The position numbers were made by a program, and so were the translations under genes. The notes beneath the pieces were generated by a model. It did not search any database. It was not told where the DNA came from and saw only the letters and a list, made by a program, of their open reading frames with translations. This document shows positions 49,542 through 58,354 of a stretch of 64,000 bases of DNA, in pieces (position 1 is the stretch's first letter; every line of letters begins with the position of its first letter). This DNA is from Aureivirga sp. CE67 (GTDB lineage: Bacteria; Bacteroidota; Bacteroidia; Flavobacteriales; Flavobacteriaceae), in NCBI RefSeq assembly GCF_015767245.1, contig NZ_JADOTV010000001.1:62001-126000 (forward strand). Direction: 5' to 3'.

Positions 49542-50684
49542 ATGAGAATAAAAAAAATCCTGAAGAAAATGACACTAACAATTTTAGCCATAATAACAAT
49601 CGTTCTTGTTATTGGTGTTTTATTTATAAACTTAAGTCCACAGTTTGGAGGAAATATTTCAAAAGAACAAAAATTAGCCTTTGAAAAAACTTCAAACTTT
49701 AAAGAAGGAAAATTTCAAAACCTTGGAAAGGTTGATGTAAACATGGGAGGAGAAAATTTTAGAAAAATGTTCAAAGAATATTTCTTTAAAAAACATCCGA
49801 ATACAAAACCAGAAAATAGCATAAACGTACAGAAAGTAGATTCTATAGAAATTGCAAATCCTCAGAAAAACGTAAATGATATTATTTGGTTTGGACATTC
49901 ATCTTTCTTGATTCAAATGGAAGGAAAAAATATTTTATTAGATCCTGTTTTTAGTGACGTACCAGCTCCTCACCCACTTTTAGGAAATAAAAGATTTAAT
50001 GAAGAATTACCAATTATTGCGGAAAAACTTCCTGAGATTGATATGGTAATTATTTCTCATGATCATTATGATCATTTGGATTATGAAACTATTAAAAAAA
50101 TTAAACATAAAGTAAAAAAATTCTATGTTCCACTAGGTGTAGGAAACCATTTAAAAGCTTGGAAAGTGGAAGAAGAAAAAATTAAGGAATTTAATTGGTG
50201 GGATACAATCACTGACGAAAATATCACTTTGGTAAGTACGCCTGCACAGCATTTTTCTGGAAGAGGATTGTTTAATAGAAACACAACTTTATGGAGTTCT
50301 TGGGTTATCAAATCTCCTTCTAAAAACATCTTTTTCAGCGGAGATTCTGGATATGGAGATCATTTCAAAGAAATTGGTGATAAATACGGACCTTTTGATT
50401 TTGCAATGCTTGAATGTGGACAGTACAATAAATTATGGAAAGAAATCCATATGTTTCCAGAAGAAACAGCACAAACAGCTGTAGACTTAAAAGCGGAACA
50501 AGTAATTCCTATTCACTGGGGAGCATTTAAATTAGCAATGCATACTTGGACAGATCCTATTGAAAGATTCATTAACAAATCTAACGAACTTGGTGTAAAA
50601 GTAACCACTCCAGAAATTGGAAGAAACTTTTCTCTTGATTCAACAGAATTACCAAAATCGGATTGGTGGAAGAATGTAAAATAA
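49542..50684 (+). CDS. Membrane-anchored MBL-fold hydrolase, RomA/NAPE-PLD-like
   Basis: 380 aa. One N-terminal membrane helix (LTILAIITIVLVIGVLFI). MBL core of the NAPE-PLD/RomA group: IIWFGHSSFLIQMEGKNILLDPVFS, the metal motif ISHDHYDHLDY, TPAQHFSGRGLFNRNTTLW, FFSGDSGYGDHF, and IPIHWGAFKLAMHTWTDP. All metal ligands are present. RomA-type proteins are linked to outer-membrane permeability and drug resistance in enterobacteria; NAPE-PLD cleaves N-acyl phosphatidylethanolamine. Substrate here unknown. Likely regulated by the upstream TetR protein. Confidence 0.88.
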   Translation: MRIKKILKKMTLTILAIITIVLVIGVLFINLSPQFGGNISKEQKLAFEKTSNFKEGKFQNLGKVDVNMGGENFRKMFKEYFFKKHPNTKPENSINVQKVDSIEIANPQKNVNDIIWFGHSSFLIQMEGKNILLDPVFSDVPAPHPLLGNKRFNEELPIIAEKLPEIDMVIISHDHYDHLDYETIKKIKHKVKKFYVPLGVGNHLKAWKVEEEKIKEFNWWDTITDENITLVSTPAQHFSGRGLFNRNTTLWSSWVIKSPSKNIFFSGDSGYGDHFKEIGDKYGPFDFAMLECGQYNKLWKEIHMFPEETAQTAVDLKAEQVIPIHWGAFKLAMHTWTDPIERFINKSNELGVKVTTPEIGRNFSLDSTELPKSDWWKNVK

Positions 50685-51084
50685 ATTAAAAATGGTTTGT
50701 AAACACAATACATCCACGAGTTTTGTGTTTTATATAATGTAAGAAGTTTTACTACATTTTTACAGAATTAAACCATTATCAAACCTTAGATATAATTTCG
50801 ATTATATTCAAAAAAAACTCTAGTACTTCTACTAGAGTTTTTTGTTTGGTTAAGTTTAGTTTTCCGTTGGTTAATAGTTACATTAACACATCAATTGTTT
50901 TTTAATACAATCTTAGTTTTAAATTACAAATTTTTAAGCATCTAACTCTTAAATTTAAACTTTATTTTAAAATTTCTATTTTGATATTTAAAAATCAACT
51001 TAATTTACAAGTTTTCATAATCAGCCTTTTTTTGTCATAATTTCTGAGTATTTTTAATATTTTAGCTCCTAAAACATTCAGATT
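50685..51084. other. 400-bp intergenic region before menC
   Basis: Holds the RomA-like gene terminator at 50812-50843; the rest is AT-rich and leads to the TTG start of menC. No other gene or structured RNA seen. Confidence 0.45.
50812..50843 (+). terminator. Terminator after RomA-like MBL gene
   Basis: Perfect 14-bp stem AAAAAACTCTAGTA/TACTAGAGTTTTTT with loop CTTC and trailing T, about 130 nt past the stop. Confidence 0.8.
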
Positions 51085-52131
51085 TTGAAAGCAATTTACA
51101 AGAAATATATTCTAAACTTTAAACAAGCCAGTGGAACCTCTCGTGGAATTCTACATACAAAAGAAACTTTTTTTCTTTATTTAATTGACAATGAAAAAAG
51201 AGGAATTGGAGAATGTGCCGTTTTTCGAGGATTAAGCGCAGATGATCGCCCAGATTATGAATTAAAACTTCAATGGGTTTGCGAAAATATTCATTTGGGT
51301 AGAGAAAAACTTTTGGAAGAATTATACGAATTCCCTTCCATTCAATTTGGAGTAGAACAAGCTTTTCTTTCTTTTGAAAATGAAAATATGTTTCATCTTT
51401 CCCCTTCTAATTTTACTTCTGGAAAAGAAGCAATCAATATCAATGGATTGATTTGGATGGGAGATAAAAAATTCATGAATCAACAAATTGAAGATAAAAT
51501 CAAAGCAGGTTTTACAACAATTAAAATGAAAATCGGAGCTATTGATTTTGATACCGAAATTGATCTTTTACAAAGTATTCGAAATAATTTTTCGGTAAAC
51601 GATATCGAGCTTCGTGTAGATGCAAATGGTGCTTTTTCTCCTGAAGAAGCTTTGACAAAATTAGAAAGACTTTCCAAATTAGATATTCATTCGATAGAAC
51701 AACCAATCAAACAGGAACAATGGATTCAGATGGCAAAACTTTGTAGAGAAACGCCACTTCCTATTGCCTTAGATGAAGATTTAATCGGTATTTTCTTTAA
51801 AGAGGAAAAAGAAATTATTCTGAAAGAGATCCAACCTCAATATATTATTTTGAAACCTAGTTTAGTCGGTGGAATCAAAGGTTCTGATGAATGGATTGAA
51901 TTAGCCGAAAAATACAATATTGGTTGGTGGATCACTTCTGCTTTAGAGAGTAATATTGGTCTAAACGCCATCGCTCAATACACTTATGATTTACAAAACA
52001 AAATGCCACAAGGACTTGGAACAGGAGGTTTATTCACTAATAATATTGCTTCTCCTTTAGAAGTAAAAAATGGTGCACTTCATTATAATAATTCCAAAAA
52101 TTGGCATTTAGAAGATTTATTCTTTAATTAA
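51085..52131 (+). CDS. menC: o-Succinylbenzoate synthase (MenC), TTG start
   Basis: 348-aa enolase-superfamily enzyme of menaquinone synthesis. Seen: KYILNFKQASGTSRGILHTKETFF (typical N-terminus), FTTIKMKIGAIDF with the catalytic Lys, ELRVDANGAF (Asp), SIEQPI (Glu), IALDEDLIG (Asp) and YIILKPSLVGG (second Lys), then ITSALESNIG. The start must be TTG at 51085: an in-frame TAA lies five codons upstream, and the next ATG would remove the N-terminal domain. Its stop is 19 nt before the CPBP gene, so both are co-transcribed. menB is 5 kb away. Confidence 0.9.
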   Translation: MKAIYKKYILNFKQASGTSRGILHTKETFFLYLIDNEKRGIGECAVFRGLSADDRPDYELKLQWVCENIHLGREKLLEELYEFPSIQFGVEQAFLSFENENMFHLSPSNFTSGKEAININGLIWMGDKKFMNQQIEDKIKAGFTTIKMKIGAIDFDTEIDLLQSIRNNFSVNDIELRVDANGAFSPEEALTKLERLSKLDIHSIEQPIKQEQWIQMAKLCRETPLPIALDEDLIGIFFKEEKEIILKEIQPQYIILKPSLVGGIKGSDEWIELAEKYNIGWWITSALESNIGLNAIAQYTYDLQNKMPQGLGTGGLFTNNIASPLEVKNGALHYNNSKNWHLEDLFFN

Positions 52132-52150
52132 TAAAATAGAAAATAAGAAA

Positions 52151-53062
52151 ATGAATTTTATACAAACTGGTAACTCTGGTAAAAATGATTGGTGGCTTTA
52201 TGTTTTTACTGTTTTAATTGTAATGCTTGGAACTCAAATTGGTTCTATTCCCTTAATGATTGTTGCTTTTTTTAAAGCGGGTGATACTCAAACTTTCTAT
52301 AATGCTGCTTTAGATAATTTTGGAAGTTTAAATATCAATAAAAATCTTTATTTAATATTGATGTTATTAACCTTCATTATTGGGTTTATTTTACTTTTAT
52401 TTTGTGTTAAATATTTACATAAAAAAACTACTACAAGTATTATCACATCTAGAAAAAAAATAGATTGGAAGCGTTTTTTCTTTGGAGTTTTCACTTGGGG
52501 AATCATTTCTGTTATAACTATTACTTTAGGAATCATTCTTTCACCAGAATCTTATGAATGGAATTTTAAAGCTGGACCTTTTTTCACTTTATTATTGATT
52601 TCTGTTTTATTAATTCCAACCCAAACTTCTCTAGAAGAGCTACTTTTTAGAGGGTATTTAATGCAAGGTTTTGGTCTTCTTTCTAAAAGTCCATTTTTTG
52701 CTTTAGTGCTAACTTCTACAATTTTCGGATTATTACATTTATCAAATCCTGAAGTTGCTAAAGTTGGAAATTGGATTATGGTCTATTATATCGGAACTGG
52801 TTTTTTCTTTGGAATTGTTACTTTAATGGATAAAGGTACTGAATTAGCTCTAGGAATGCATGCTATCAATAATATTTTAGCCTCTGTTTTTGTTACAGCA
52901 AACTGGACAGTTTTCCACACAGATGCTTTGTTTATCGATTATGCAGAACCATCTCTTGGAATCGATACTTTTCTTCCAGTGATTGTTTTATACCCACTTC
53001 TTATTGTGGTTTTTGCTAAAAAATATAAATGGACTAATTGGCGAGAGAAACTAATTGGTTAA
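52151..53062 (+). CDS. CPBP-family (CAAX protease-like) intramembrane metalloprotease
   Basis: 303 aa, about eight membrane helices. The three CPBP/Abi motifs are complete: TSLEELLFRGYLMQGF (motif 1, Glu-Glu and Arg), FGLLHLSNP (motif 2 His) and ALGMHAINNILAS (motif 3 His/Asn). Such proteases have been linked to prenyl-protein processing or bacteriocin self-immunity; no substrate is visible here. Directly downstream of menC. A long terminator follows at 53085-53130. Confidence 0.88.
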   Translation: MNFIQTGNSGKNDWWLYVFTVLIVMLGTQIGSIPLMIVAFFKAGDTQTFYNAALDNFGSLNINKNLYLILMLLTFIIGFILLLFCVKYLHKKTTTSIITSRKKIDWKRFFFGVFTWGIISVITITLGIILSPESYEWNFKAGPFFTLLLISVLLIPTQTSLEELLFRGYLMQGFGLLSKSPFFALVLTSTIFGLLHLSNPEVAKVGNWIMVYYIGTGFFFGIVTLMDKGTELALGMHAINNILASVFVTANWTVFHTDALFIDYAEPSLGIDTFLPVIVLYPLLIVVFAKKYKWTNWREKLIG

Positions 53063-53084
53063 ACCAACGAATATTCAAAAACTC

Positions 53085-53130
53085 AAAAAAGTCGAAATCA
53101 AAATATTATAAATCTGATTTCGACTTTTTT
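53085..53130 (+). terminator. Terminator after CPBP protease gene
   Basis: Perfect 16-bp stem AAAAAAGTCGAAATCA/TGATTTCGACTTTTTT with a 14-nt loop. Confidence 0.85.
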
Positions 53131-53373
53131 TATCTTCTGTTTCTTTTCAAAATAATTAATTAAATCTTCTTTTGTAAAAATTAAATCAACCTTCGAAAAT
53201 CATACGAATACAATTTAAAACCTGAAATTTTTCACAATGACATGAAAATAAAATATGGTTCTAATTTTGAGCTGTTAAATCTCTAAAAAAATATACTTTT
53301 GTCAAAATATTAAATTCTTTCTAAATCTTTGGGTTAAACTATTTTTTTAGAAAGAAATCACAAATCAATTTTG
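53131..53373. other. Upstream region of the cobS operon; no cobalamin riboswitch seen
   Basis: AT-rich leader between the CPBP terminator and cobS. A TACTTTTG box lies at 53294-53301 (-33 element unclear), which would give a ~65-nt leader. I searched by eye for the B12-box and its GC-rich helices and saw none. Confidence 0.45.
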
Positions 53374-54132
53374 ATGAAAAAAGAACTAGATATTTTCTTT
53401 ACAGCTTTAATGTTTTTCACTAGAATCCCATGTCCAAAATGGATCGATCATTCTAGTGAAATTCTGAATAAAAGCACACGCTATTTTTCGATAATAGGTT
53501 TTATTGTTGGTGGTATTTCCGCACTTATTTTCTATGGTTCTAGTTTTCTTTTTCCAACTTCTATTTCTATCATCATCAGCATGATTAGTTCAATCTGGAT
53601 TACAGGAGCTTTCCATGAAGATGGGTTTGCTGACGTCTGCGATGGGTTTGGAGGTGGCTGGACCAAGGAAAAAATCCTAACAATTATGAAAGATTCTCGC
53701 TTGGGAACCTACGGAACTGTTGGGCTTATAGGAATTTTAGCATTAAAATATCTAACTCTATCTCAATTCTCATATAATTGGATTATTTTTGCAATCATTT
53801 CTGGACATATGATTAGTCGTTTTTTTGCGACGGGGATAATTTATTTCCTTCCTTATGTTCAAGACATAGATAAAAGTAAAGTAAAACCTTCAGCAGACAG
53901 AATGCCTTTTTCTTCGCTTTTTGTAAATGCAATTTTTGGTATCGGAAGTTTATTTTTATTCCAAGATTTTAAAATTTTCTTGGTATTAATTTCGATGACC
54001 ATTGCTACTTATCTTCTTGGAAGATATTACAAAAAATGGATTGGCGGACATACTGGTGACTGTGCTGGTGCAGCGCAGCAGATTAATGAAATAGTCTTTT
54101 ATCTTTCAATAATAGCAATTTATGGAAATTAA
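53374..54132 (+). CDS. cobS: Adenosylcobinamide-GDP ribazoletransferase
   Basis: 252 aa from ATG 53374 (a TTG one codon earlier is less likely). Integral membrane enzyme joining alpha-ribazole to adenosylcobinamide-GDP, a late step of cobalamin assembly. Motifs: FFTALMFFTRIPCP, the signature HEDGFADVCDGFGGGWTKEKILTIMKDSRLGTYG with metal-binding Asp residues, and GGHTGDCAGAAQQINEI. Overlaps cobC by 11 nt, so the genes are translationally coupled. Other cob genes are not in the window, which fits salvage, not de novo synthesis. Confidence 0.95.
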   Translation: MKKELDIFFTALMFFTRIPCPKWIDHSSEILNKSTRYFSIIGFIVGGISALIFYGSSFLFPTSISIIISMISSIWITGAFHEDGFADVCDGFGGGWTKEKILTIMKDSRLGTYGTVGLIGILALKYLTLSQFSYNWIIFAIISGHMISRFFATGIIYFLPYVQDIDKSKVKPSADRMPFSSLFVNAIFGIGSLFLFQDFKIFLVLISMTIATYLLGRYYKKWIGGHTGDCAGAAQQINEIVFYLSIIAIYGN

Positions 54133-54688
54133 AATAATACGACATACAACTCCAAATATTGAAAAAGGCATGTGTTATGGCCAAAGCAATATTGGTGTAA
54201 AAAATACATTTGATGAAGAAGCTGAAGTGGTTTTAGAAAAAATCGGTTCTGTTTCTGATTTCAAAATTTATAGCAGTCCTTTGAATAGATGTGCTTTATT
54301 GGCTCAAAAGATTAATCCAAATTTTACGGTATCTAGAAAGATTTTAGAAATGTTTTTTGGAGATTGGGAGTTGGTAGCTTGGGATGAAATTCCTAGAGAA
54401 ATCTCTGATCCATGGATGCAAGATTTTGTAAACACAAAAGTTCCAAACGGAGAATCTTATCTAGATTTACACAAAAGAGTTACTTCTTTTTTCGATGAAA
54501 TTGTTGCTAAAAATGAAAATGCTGTAATCGTTACGCATTCTGGAGTTATTCGTAGTATTTTATCTCATATAACAGATTTAGATTTAAAAGATTCTTTTTC
54601 ATTCGAAATTCCATACGGATGTGTTATTTCTGTTTTTTATGAAAACGGAGAATTAACTACAAATTTCAAACTTCAAGAATATGCTTAA
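54122..54688 (+). CDS. cobC: Alpha-ribazole phosphatase-like histidine phosphatase (CobC)
   Basis: 188 aa. Histidine phosphatase fold: catalytic IRHTTPNIEKGMCYGQSNIG (RHT variant typical of CobC), YSSPLNRCALLAQKI, EMFFGDWELVAWDEIP, and VIVTHSGVIRSIL with the second active His. It dephosphorylates alpha-ribazole-5-phosphate to feed CobS, in line with its position between cobS and the binding-protein gene (11- and 8-nt overlaps). Confidence 0.92.
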   Translation: MEIKIIRHTTPNIEKGMCYGQSNIGVKNTFDEEAEVVLEKIGSVSDFKIYSSPLNRCALLAQKINPNFTVSRKILEMFFGDWELVAWDEIPREISDPWMQDFVNTKVPNGESYLDLHKRVTSFFDEIVAKNENAVIVTHSGVIRSILSHITDLDLKDSFSFEIPYGCVISVFYENGELTTNFKLQEYA

Positions 54689-55832
54689 AAAAATTATTCC
54701 ATTTTTCTTAATTGCTATTTTTAGTGCTTTAATTTTAATTTCTTGTGAATCTAAAAAAGAAGAAAAAAAAGAGGTACAGAAAGAAATAAAAATTGCTCCA
54801 TCTAACATAAAATACGCAGAAGGTTTTCAATTAGAATCAATTGAAAATGTGCAAAAACTTACTATTTCTTCACCAAAATCTGAGAAAAAAGAAACTTTTG
54901 TTTTAGCAAAAAAAGGTGTAGAAATTCCAGAAAATTTAAAATCATATACAAAAATTGAAGTTCCTATCCAGAAAATTATTGTTACTTCTACAACACATGT
55001 TCCGATGTTAGAAGCAATCAATAAAGAGAGAACTTTAGTTGGTTTCCCGAATACTTTTTATGTTTCTTCAAAGAGAACTCGTGCTTTGATCAACGCTGGA
55101 AATGTAAAAGAAGTTGGAAATCAAGCTGAATTAAATAGTGAAAAAGTTTTAGATCTTTCTCCAGATATTTTAGTTGGTTTTATGGTGGACAATGAGCCAA
55201 AATCGTACACAACAATTCGTAGAGCTGGAATTCCGATTCTTTTAAACGGAGATTGGCTTGAAGCTTCTCCGCTAGGAAAAGCAGAATGGATTAAGTTTTT
55301 TGGAGCTTTATATGGAGAAAATGATTTCGCGAATAAAGTTTTTAATAATATTGAAACAGAATATCTGAAAGTAAAAGAATTAGCAAAAACAGCGAAAAAT
55401 GTTCCAACGCTACTTTCTGGACATATGTATAAAGATATTTGGAATCTTCCTGCGGGAGAAAGTTATGCAGCTGTATTTTTTAAAGATGCAAACACAAATT
55501 ATTTATGGAAAGATTCAAAAGGAACTGGAAGTTTATCTTTAAATTTTGAATCTGTTTTGGATAAAGCTAAAAACGCTGATTTTTGGGTTGGTGCAGGAAG
55601 TTATACTTCTTACGATGAATTAGCAGAAGCTAATAAACATTACACAGAATTTAATGCATTTAAAAATAAAAAGGTATATTCGTTTGGAGCAAAAAAAGGA
55701 GAAACAGGCGGATTATTATATTATGAGTATGGAATGCTTCGTCCTGATTTGATTTTAAAAGACATTGTAAAAATTACACATCCGGAACTTTTAGAAAATT
55801 ATCAAAATACTTTTTTTGAACCTTTGAAATAA
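54681..55832 (+). CDS. Substrate-binding lipoprotein of an ABC importer, cobalamin/corrinoid type (BtuF-like)
   Basis: 383 aa. Lipobox at FSALILISCESKK, then a Lys/Glu-rich linker. The body fits the type III periplasmic-binding fold: KIIVTSTTHVPMLEAINKERTLVGFP, KVLDLSPDILVGFMVDN, TTIRRAGIPILLNGDWLEASPLGKAEWIKF, and a late GTGSLSLNFESVLDKAKNADFWVG. This family carries B12, heme or siderophores; operon context with cobS-cobC favours corrinoids. The permease and ATPase are not adjacent. Confidence 0.85.
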   Translation: MLKKIIPFFLIAIFSALILISCESKKEEKKEVQKEIKIAPSNIKYAEGFQLESIENVQKLTISSPKSEKKETFVLAKKGVEIPENLKSYTKIEVPIQKIIVTSTTHVPMLEAINKERTLVGFPNTFYVSSKRTRALINAGNVKEVGNQAELNSEKVLDLSPDILVGFMVDNEPKSYTTIRRAGIPILLNGDWLEASPLGKAEWIKFFGALYGENDFANKVFNNIETEYLKVKELAKTAKNVPTLLSGHMYKDIWNLPAGESYAAVFFKDANTNYLWKDSKGTGSLSLNFESVLDKAKNADFWVGAGSYTSYDELAEANKHYTEFNAFKNKKVYSFGAKKGETGGLLYYEYGMLRPDLILKDIVKITHPELLENYQNTFFEPLK

Positions 55833-55858
55833 AAATATGTAACAAAAAAAATAAAACT

Positions 55859-56413
55859 ATGAAATATATTGTCTTCGATTTAGAAGCAACTTGTTGGGAA
55901 AAAGCAAATGGGAGAAAACATGAAGTGATTGAAATTGGTGCTGTAATGGTAAATGAAGAAAAAGAAATTGTATCTGAATTTGTACAATTTGTAAGACCGG
56001 GTAATCAACCAATTTTAAGTGATTTTTGTACAGAACTAACTTCTATCACACAAAAAGATGTAGAAAATGCTCCATTTTTTACAGAAGCAATCGAAAATTT
56101 CAAAAAATGGATTGGAACAGAAACAGAAGATTACGTTTTATGTTCTTGGGGATTTTTTGATAGAAACCAATTAGAAGCAGAATCAAAACAAAAAGGTTTA
56201 AACTATGATTGGGTACAAAAACATATCAGTATTAAACATCAATATACCGATGTTAGTTCTGCCAAAAGACACATGGGAATGAAAGGAGCTTTAGCTCGAG
56301 AAAAATTTTCATTAGAAGGAACACATCATCGAGGAATTGATGATGCAAGAAATATTACAAAGATATTTTTAAAATATTTTGACCAATGGTCTATAACTGA
56401 AAAAACTGTTTAA
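55859..56413 (+). CDS. DEDDh 3'-5' exonuclease, ERI-1/KapD-like
   Basis: 184 aa. Starts directly with the exonuclease I motif YIVFDLEATCWE (DxE), then EVIEIGAVMVN, a WGFFDRNQLEAE motif II and HHRGIDDARNI (motif III, the DEDDh His and Asp). No other domain, which fits the short KapD/ERI-1-like exonucleases acting on RNA or DNA 3' ends. Last gene of the cob operon with a 26-nt gap; no functional link to cobalamin is evident. Its stop lies within the terminator stem. Confidence 0.88.
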   Translation: MKYIVFDLEATCWEKANGRKHEVIEIGAVMVNEEKEIVSEFVQFVRPGNQPILSDFCTELTSITQKDVENAPFFTEAIENFKKWIGTETEDYVLCSWGFFDRNQLEAESKQKGLNYDWVQKHISIKHQYTDVSSAKRHMGMKGALAREKFSLEGTHHRGIDDARNITKIFLKYFDQWSITEKTV

Positions 56414-56434
56414 GAGAAATCCTAAACAGTTTTT
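56401..56434 (+). terminator. Terminator of cobS-cobC-BtuF-exonuclease operon
   Basis: Perfect 12-bp stem AAAAACTGTTTA/TAAACAGTTTTT with a 10-nt loop, overlapping the exonuclease stop codon, T-run after. Confidence 0.85.
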
Positions 56435-56467
56435 TTATGTTTTATTTAAAAGCTTATTTCAACAGAA

Positions 56468-57121
56468 TTAAGCTAATTCTTTTAATCTTTTAATAGTCTC
56501 CGAAGGATTTTCACTACCAAAAACAAAACTTCCTGCTACAAAAGCATTTGCTCCTGCTTCAGCTAATTTTTCGATATTTTGATCTGTTACTCCACCATCT
56601 ACTTCGATAATTAATTCAGGATTAGCCTCGTTTTTCATCTCCGTTAATTTCTGAATTTTCTTATAAGTAGCTTCAATAAATGATTGTCCTCCAAAACCAG
56701 GATTTACACTCATAATTAAAACTAAATCAATTTCTGAAAGAATATCTTCTAAAACAGAAACAGGCGTGTGTGGATTTAAAGAAACTCCAACTTTCATTCC
56801 TTCCGCACGAATAGCTTGGATTGTACGGTGTAAATGTGGACAAGTTTCGTAGTGCACTGTAAGAATATCTGCTCCAACTTCTTTGAATTGTTTGATATAT
56901 CTATCTGGCTCTACAATCATTAAATGTACATCCATTGTTTTTTTCGCATGCTTATTAATCGCTTTGATTACTGGCATTCCGAAAGAAATGTTTGGAACAA
57001 AAACTCCATCCATCACGTCAATATGAAACCAATCAGCTTCACTATTATTAATCATCTCAATATCTCTCTGTAAGTTTCCAAAATCCGCAGATAATAAAGA
57101 TGGTGCTATATATTTTTTCAT
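56468..57121 (-). CDS. rpe: Ribulose-phosphate 3-epimerase
   Basis: 217 aa TIM-barrel enzyme of the pentose phosphate pathway (ribulose-5-P to xylulose-5-P). Motifs: IAPSLLSADFGNLQRDIEMIN, ADWFHIDVMDGVFVPNISFGMPVIKAI (metal-binding HxD), DVHLMIVEPDRYI, LIMSVNPGFGGQSFI, and EVDGGVTDQNIEKLAEAGANAFVAGSFVF. A TACTTTTG box is at 57155-57148. Separate from rpoD by a terminator. Confidence 0.97.
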   Translation of the reverse strand: MKKYIAPSLLSADFGNLQRDIEMINNSEADWFHIDVMDGVFVPNISFGMPVIKAINKHAKKTMDVHLMIVEPDRYIKQFKEVGADILTVHYETCPHLHRTIQAIRAEGMKVGVSLNPHTPVSVLEDILSEIDLVLIMSVNPGFGGQSFIEATYKKIQKLTEMKNEANPELIIEVDGGVTDQNIEKLAEAGANAFVAGSFVFGSENPSETIKRLKELA

Positions 57122-57182
57122 AAAATTATAATGTTGTGTTGTATGCGCAAAAGTAATTTAAATCAAAATAATTTCCATAAAA

Positions 57183-57206
57183 AAACTCTCGAAAAATCGA
57201 GAGTTT
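57183..57206 (-). terminator. Terminator after rpoD
   Basis: Perfect 10-bp stem AAACTCTCGA/TCGAGAGTTT with loop TTTT on the minus strand, 6 nt past the rpoD stop at 57212. Confidence 0.8.
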
Positions 57207-57211
57207 ATATT

Positions 57212-58075
57212 TTAACCTAAATAAGTTTTTAAAATCTTACTTCTAGAAGTATGTTTCAATCTTCTGATTGCTTTTTCTTTAATCTGACGAACTCTTTCAC
57301 GAGTTAAATCGAAAGTTTCTCCGATTTCTTCTAATGTCATTGGGTGATTTCCACCTAAACCAAAGTATAATTGAATAACATCACCTTCTCTTGGAGTTAA
57401 TGTTTCAAGAGCTCTTTCAATCTCTACTCTTAATGATTCGTGTAATAAATCTTTATCTGGATTTGGAGATTCTCCTGAACGTAAAACGTCGTATAAGTTT
57501 GAATCTTCTCCTTCGATTAATGGAGCATCCATTGATACGTGACGACCAGAATTCTTCATAGATTCTTTTACATCACTAATAGACATATCTAATTTTTTTG
57601 CGATTTCTTCAGCAGATGGCGGACGCTCATTTTCTTGCTCTAAGAACGCATACATTTTATTAATCTTGTTAATCGAACCAATTTTGTTTAATGGTAAACG
57701 TACAATTCTTGATTGCTCAGCTAGAGCTTGAAGAATCGATTGTCTAATCCACCATACAGCATACGAGATAAATTTGAATCCACGAGTTTCATCAAATCTT
57801 TTTGCTGCTTTAATTAATCCTAAATTTCCCTCATTAATTAAATCTGGTAATGTTAACCCTTGATTTTGATATTGTTTGGCAACAGATACTACGAAACGTA
57901 AGTTTGCTTTTGTCAATCTTTCTAATGCAACTTGATCTCCAGCTTTAATACGTTGTGCTAATTCTACCTCTTGTTCTGCAGTAATAAGATCTACTTTACC
58001 AATTTCTTGTAAATATTTATCTAATGATGCAGTCTCTCTGTTCGTTACCTGTTTAGTAATTTTAAGTTGTCTCAT
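57212..58075 (-). CDS. rpoD: Primary sigma factor (sigma-70, RpoD/SigA)
   Basis: 287 aa, housekeeping sigma factor directing RNA polymerase to promoters. No acidic region 1.1, as usual for Bacteroidota; starts with region 1.2 ([27 protein letters not shown]). Region 2: [56 protein letters not shown]; region 3: [18 protein letters not shown]; region 4: [48 protein letters not shown]. It should read the TTTG-N18-20-TAnnTTTG promoters seen in this window. Confidence 0.96.
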   Translation of the reverse strand: MRQLKITKQVTNRETASLDKYLQEIGKVDLITAEQEVELAQRIKAGDQVALERLTKANLRFVVSVAKQYQNQGLTLPDLINEGNLGLIKAAKRFDETRGFKFISYAVWWIRQSILQALAEQSRIVRLPLNKIGSINKINKMYAFLEQENERPPSAEEIAKKLDMSISDVKESMKNSGRHVSMDAPLIEGEDSNLYDVLRSGESPNPDKDLLHESLRVEIERALETLTPREGDVIQLYFGLGGNHPMTLEEIGETFDLTRERVRQIKEKAIRRLKHTSRSKILKTYLG

Positions 58076-58354
58076 CTAAATTTATGAAGGATTTAATTTT
58101 AACTTTACTTTCTATTGATATATACGTCACACTTCAAAAAAATGTTACAAGAAGTTACAACTTTTTTTAGTTTTTATAAAATATTAACAAAAAACAGTCT
58201 TTTAATTGCTGTTTATTTTAAAAAAGTAATTATAATATATTACTAAATAAATAAGGATTGAATTAATAATTTTAAAAAATCACAGAAATAAACTTTAAAT
58301 TAAAGCAATCTAAAAAGAATACTTTTTTCTTTTAAAAATCTAATTTTAAGAAAA

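Noticed and set aside
53131-53373. Cobalamin riboswitch upstream of cobS
   Set aside because: No B12-box-like GC-rich core seen by eye; left as a negative with a covariance search as the deciding test.
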